Source: a candidate division LCP-89 bacterium B3_LCP (GTDB taxonomy: Bacteria; Electryoneota; B3-LCP). Taken from it: DNA of 64,000 nucleotides. Location: positions 1 through 64,000 of the forward strand of contig NJBN01000007.1 in assembly GCA_005223185.1 (NCBI GenBank), read 5' to 3'. The translations under genes and the position numbers were made by a program. Positions 61,160 to 64,000 of this stretch are shown piece by piece (the first letter of the stretch is position 1; each line of letters starts with the position of its first letter). The notes beneath the pieces are model-generated. The model saw nothing but the letters and a program-made list of their open reading frames with translations, was not told the DNA's origin and made no database searches.

Positions 61160-61573
61160 ATGGGTCAGCAACAACTCCTACTCATCGTTCTATCTGTAAT
61201 CATCGTTGGAATCGCGGTAATAGTAGGTATCAACATGTTCGCCGATCAGGCAGCTTCATCGAATCTTGATGCGGTCACTGCCGATCTTATTAACCTGGCT
61301 TCACGTGCACAGCAGCATTTTCGCCGCCCCACAGCTATGGGTGGTGGTGGTGGCACATTCACTCTCTTGTCTGCTGATGCCGCAGGGATGGCATATCTCA
61401 CCTCTCAGCCCACCAATGAGAACGGAGCTTATACGATTACCTCTGCAGGAAATGGCACAAGCGTTTCAGTCAAAGGAATTGGCTCAGAAGATGGTGACAA
61501 GGACGGAACCAACTGTACGGCGACTATTCAGGTTTGGTCAGACAGCATAGCGGTTGTAATTTCGAACCGTTAG
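61160..61573 (+). CDS. Minimal type IV pilin-like protein
   Basis: A 137-residue protein whose first residues MGQQQLLLIVLSVIIVGIAV form a pilin-like hydrophobic helix. The leader would be only M-G, cut after glycine, and the usual glutamate at mature position 5 is leucine. The rest resembles a small pilin head with a glycine-rich loop (MGGGGGTFTLL) and alternating strands. GGAGG stands before the ATG; a sigma-54 promoter and a strong hairpin frame a one-gene, probably abundant transcript. PilC- and PilB-like genes follow, so assembly as a pilin or pseudopilin is the best guess. Confidence 0.78.
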   Translation: MGQQQLLLIVLSVIIVGIAVIVGINMFADQAASSNLDAVTADLINLASRAQQHFRRPTAMGGGGGTFTLLSADAAGMAYLTSQPTNENGAYTITSAGNGTSVSVKGIGSEDGDKDGTNCTATIQVWSDSIAVVISNR

Positions 61574-61630
61574 GTTCAACAATGAAAACTATCACGGACT
61601 TTCAGCCTCTACCGACGTCCGTTGATAGCA

Positions 61631-61674
61631 GCCGGCGGATCATTACAACGATCCGCCGGCTGGTGAATATTTTT
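61631..61674 (+). terminator. Strong hairpin after the pilin-like gene
   Basis: A perfect 11-bp stem (GCCGGCGGATC/GATCCGCCGGC, loop ATTACAAC). The T run begins about 8 nt after the stem, so it may act mainly as a 3' stabiliser with partial read-through to pilC. Confidence 0.68.
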
Positions 61675-61815
61675 TAGTACAATAACCGGTAGAATTATTT
61701 CTACAAACAATAATCAAGGTCAGAAATATTCAATTAAGGATTTTATGTCATAAGCAAAGTTCACTAAATAGTAAGATCTACTATCTGATTGGTGTATCTA
61801 CAGGACGGGTTTACC

Positions 61816-63159
61816 ATGGCGGAATTTCGTTACCAGGGGATTGGGTTATCCGGTCGTATGATCCAGGGGATCATTTCGGCGAATAACAAACGTGATGCCA
61901 ACAGACGAGCTGAAGAGATAGCGCAAAGCAGGCGGTTCAAGCTTAGAAACCTGAATCGCAAAGCCACTTTTTTATACAAAGTAAGAAAAGGTCGTGAGGC
62001 TGCAATAAGTGGTCAGCAGAAGGCATTCAGTTCTGATGAAGTTCGCCGCGCTCTGGAAAAAATGGGCTATACGGTAGTTACCATTCAGAAGAAGCTAATT
62101 GACCTCAAATTAAAACCGCCCACCAAAGATGTAGTTATGTTCATCCGGCTTTCAGCCGACCTTCTGCGAGAAAAACTTCCCTACGATGAAATATTAAATC
62201 TTCTGTCCAACGATATGGACAACAAAAGCCTCAAGCAGACTCTGAAGGAAATTCATCAGGATCTGAAAGACGGCAAGGATGGCGTGGAAGTTTTCGGGAA
62301 ACAAGCTGATGCTATCGGAAAGTTCCCTGCCCACATGTTGGGAGTCGCTTCAAAATCAGGAAACATGGTCGAAATATACGAAGCGACAGCTAAGGTTTTA
62401 GAACGCAACGAAGAATTCAAGAAGAACTTGAAGAGCGCTCTGATTATGCCCAGTGTAGTGGTGCTGGCTTTGTTAGGCGCAGTCCTCTTCTACGTAGCCT
62501 ACATCTTTCCGGAAACTGCCAACATGTTCTTAAAGTTCGATATCGAGCTGCCCCCCATGACAGCAGCTACATTGCAAATGTCTGAATGGCTGCAAGACAA
62601 AGCTCTGCTTATTTTAGGAACGATTGTAGGCGCTGGAATATTTTTAGGTAGATTCTTTACAACACAAAAAGGACGTTTCTTCCTTTCAAGATACTTGATA
62701 AAAGTCCCGGTAATAGGAACTTTGATGCATAAGACGTCCATTGAAATATGGTGTCGAGTGTTCTATTCGCTCTATTCAGGATCTGGTGAAAATGTGGAAG
62801 CCATCAGAGTAGCGGCAGAAGCGTGCAGGAGCCCCTATATGGAACACAGGATAAAGGCAGTCGCTTTACCTTTAATGCTGAAGGAAGGGCAGGGGTTGGT
62901 CGAGGCGCTCGAAAAGACGGGAGTTTTTACGAAAAACGCTCTCTCCAGGTTGCATTCCGGCGCCGAAACCGGCACTATCAGGGAAACAGCCCTTCAAGTA
63001 GCAAATTACTACGAGAAAGAAACAACGCACAAACTCAGAAACATTATAGATTTAATTCAAGTTTTCATTGCCATGGCAATCATGATAGTCATGACAGCAA
63101 TAACCATAATAAGTTCAGAAACTGCCGTGATAAAGCCAAAAATGCCGGGTGTAGGTTAG
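61816..63159 (+). CDS. pilC: Type IV pilus/type II secretion platform protein PilC/GspF
   Basis: A 447-residue inner-membrane platform protein. An N-terminal PilC-specific segment (AEFRYQGIGLSGRMIQGIISA) precedes two T2SS-F domains. The first has FIRLSADLLREKLPYDEILNLL and helix VVVLALLGAVLFYVAYIF. The second has EIWCRVFYSLYSGSGENVEA and helix FIAMAIMIVMTAITIISS. It couples the assembly ATPase to pilin polymerisation. The frame opens at a TTG nine codons earlier; the ATG at 61816 fits the family start. Confidence 0.92.
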   Translation: MAEFRYQGIGLSGRMIQGIISANNKRDANRRAEEIAQSRRFKLRNLNRKATFLYKVRKGREAAISGQQKAFSSDEVRRALEKMGYTVVTIQKKLIDLKLKPPTKDVVMFIRLSADLLREKLPYDEILNLLSNDMDNKSLKQTLKEIHQDLKDGKDGVEVFGKQADAIGKFPAHMLGVASKSGNMVEIYEATAKVLERNEEFKKNLKSALIMPSVVVLALLGAVLFYVAYIFPETANMFLKFDIELPPMTAATLQMSEWLQDKALLILGTIVGAGIFLGRFFTTQKGRFFLSRYLIKVPVIGTLMHKTSIEIWCRVFYSLYSGSGENVEAIRVAAEACRSPYMEHRIKAVALPLMLKEGQGLVEALEKTGVFTKNALSRLHSGAETGTIRETALQVANYYEKETTHKLRNIIDLIQVFIAMAIMIVMTAITIISSETAVIKPKMPGVG

Positions 63160-63162
63160 TTG

Positions 63163-64000
63163 ATGGCTGTAAAGGAAGACATAAAAAGAGGTACTCGCAG
63201 CGGCGAACTCCTGATAGATAGCGGTGTTATTGATCAGGACCTGTTGGATAAGGCGATTCTGATTCAATTGGCGGAAACCGGTTCTCACAGGAAATTAGGC
63301 GAGATACTTATAGAAGATCTTAACTGTGACCGGCATGAGATCTACAGAGAGTTGGCGCGAATATATGCATTTTCGGAAGTAGATTTAGAGAGGGAAGAAT
63401 TAACAGATCAGCGGAGTCAGTGGATTAAGAACATCTATGAGTCCGTTGATAAGGAACATCGAGATAAGTTAATAAATAACAATATACTTCCGTTCCGTTT
63501 AGATGGTAAAGAAAAAAATACCTTACTGATACTTACAGATGACCCTACTGATCGCGAACGTTTCAAAATAGCACAGAAGATCGGTTTTCGCCGCCTGGAG
63601 CTGGCTTACGCACGCAAGGAACTTGTTAAAAAGTGGATAGAGACAATCTATCCAACGACGAATGAATTTCTGCGGATCATTGAAGAGGTTTCTGGAACAG
63701 TTGAAAATCTTGATGACGGTGGTGGAGAAGAATGTGTTGATGAAGATGTTTTAGATCAGGAGATCAATCAATCATTACTTACAAATTTAATAGAGGGGTG
63801 TCTCGTTGAAGCAGTGCGAAGAGGGGTGTCGGATATTCACATAGTCCCTGGTGCAGGTGGATCTTCAGATTTTCTCTTTCGCGTAGATGGTAAACTGGAA
63901 AAATGGCATACTCAGGATAGCATTAAACCGGAAGCCATCTCAGCAGTTGTCAAGGACCGTTCCAGAAACGTGGATCGTTTTGAGAGAGAGGCTGCTCAGG
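63163..64000 (+). CDS. pilB: Type IV pilus assembly ATPase PilB/GspE, N-terminal part (cut by window end)
   Basis: The frame is open to the window end (279 codons). Residues about 10-160 form an MshEN-type GspE N-terminal domain (SGELLIDSGVIDQDLLDKAI, LGEILIEDLNCDRHEIYREL). The ATPase N-lobe starts near residue 205 with LIEGCLVEAVRRGVSDIHIV. The Walker motifs lie beyond the window. It starts 3 nt after the pilC stop, with a TTG immediately before the ATG as an alternative. Together with pilC and the pilin gene it forms a pilus assembly cluster. Confidence 0.92.
   Translation, partial: MAVKEDIKRGTRSGELLIDSGVIDQDLLDKAILIQLAETGSHRKLGEILIEDLNCDRHEIYRELARIYAFSEVDLEREELTDQRSQWIKNIYESVDKEHRDKLINNNILPFRLDGKEKNTLLILTDDPTDRERFKIAQKIGFRRLELAYARKELVKKWIETIYPTTNEFLRIIEEVSGTVENLDDGGGEECVDEDVLDQEINQSLLTNLIEGCLVEAVRRGVSDIHIVPGAGGSSDFLFRVDGKLEKWHTQDSIKPEAISAVVKDRSRNVDRFEREAAQ

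Overview
The window reads as chromosome of a Gram-negative, flagellated bacterium of the FCB superphylum (Fibrobacteres-Chlorobi-Bacteroidetes and relatives), probably an uncultured candidate phylum. Five predicted exported proteins end in the same C-terminal sorting domain (a YPNPFNP-type motif, an Ig-like strand domain, a terminal K-x-x-L-L-K/VK), as in type IX secretion cargo. A TonB/ExbB/ExbD/ExbD set, several signal-peptide beta-barrel proteins and a class II ribonucleotide reductase fit the same picture. No prophage, intact transposon, CRISPR array or tRNA gene was found. The only RNA gene I can support is tmRNA (19758-20114, minus).

Layout. 0-14 kb: tatD, a lone flagellin with a sigma-28-type promoter, then minus-strand genes for a barrel-like exported protein, an RsuA/RluB pseudouridine synthase, a slipin/NfeD membrane cluster, selA, a TPR-thioredoxin lipoprotein, a barrel-SppA fusion, a DUF58 protein and a MoxR ATPase. 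14-22 kb: rlmN with no canonical start codon, three sorted exported proteins, a SLOG-like/AbiGi-like two-domain protein and tmRNA. 22-28 kb: a frameshifted methyltransferase between a ferredoxin gene and a copy of that gene's 3' end, then nrdJ, a sirtuin and a patatin. 28-38 kb: a GH172-like secreted protein, lpdA, uvrA and a zinc-ribbon mini-protein. 38-50 kb: a PDZ/multi-TM/GAF histidine kinase with its NtrC-type regulator, then a TPR protein and a C25 (gingipain-like) protease, each behind a -24/-12 promoter, then GtrA and an ABC exporter. 50-59 kb: TonB system, CtpA protease, a GlmU-like protein, a DUF362 ferredoxin protein, dprA, obg and an ACT-domain protein. 59-64 kb: a second NtrC-type regulator, palindromic upstream sites, a -24/-12 promoter, a minimal pilin-like protein, and PilC- and PilB-like genes (the last runs off the end).

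Three threads tie the window together. The first is sigma-54 control: two NtrC-type activators and three well-spaced -24/-12 promoters ahead of surface or secretion genes. The second is a consistent housekeeping promoter (TTGAC-like, 17 bp, TATATT-like) ahead of many genes. The third is a family of modular palindromic intergenic repeats whose stems change sequence while staying complementary and whose loops are kept; one related repeat lies in frame inside a coding region. I regard this family as the least explained signal here.
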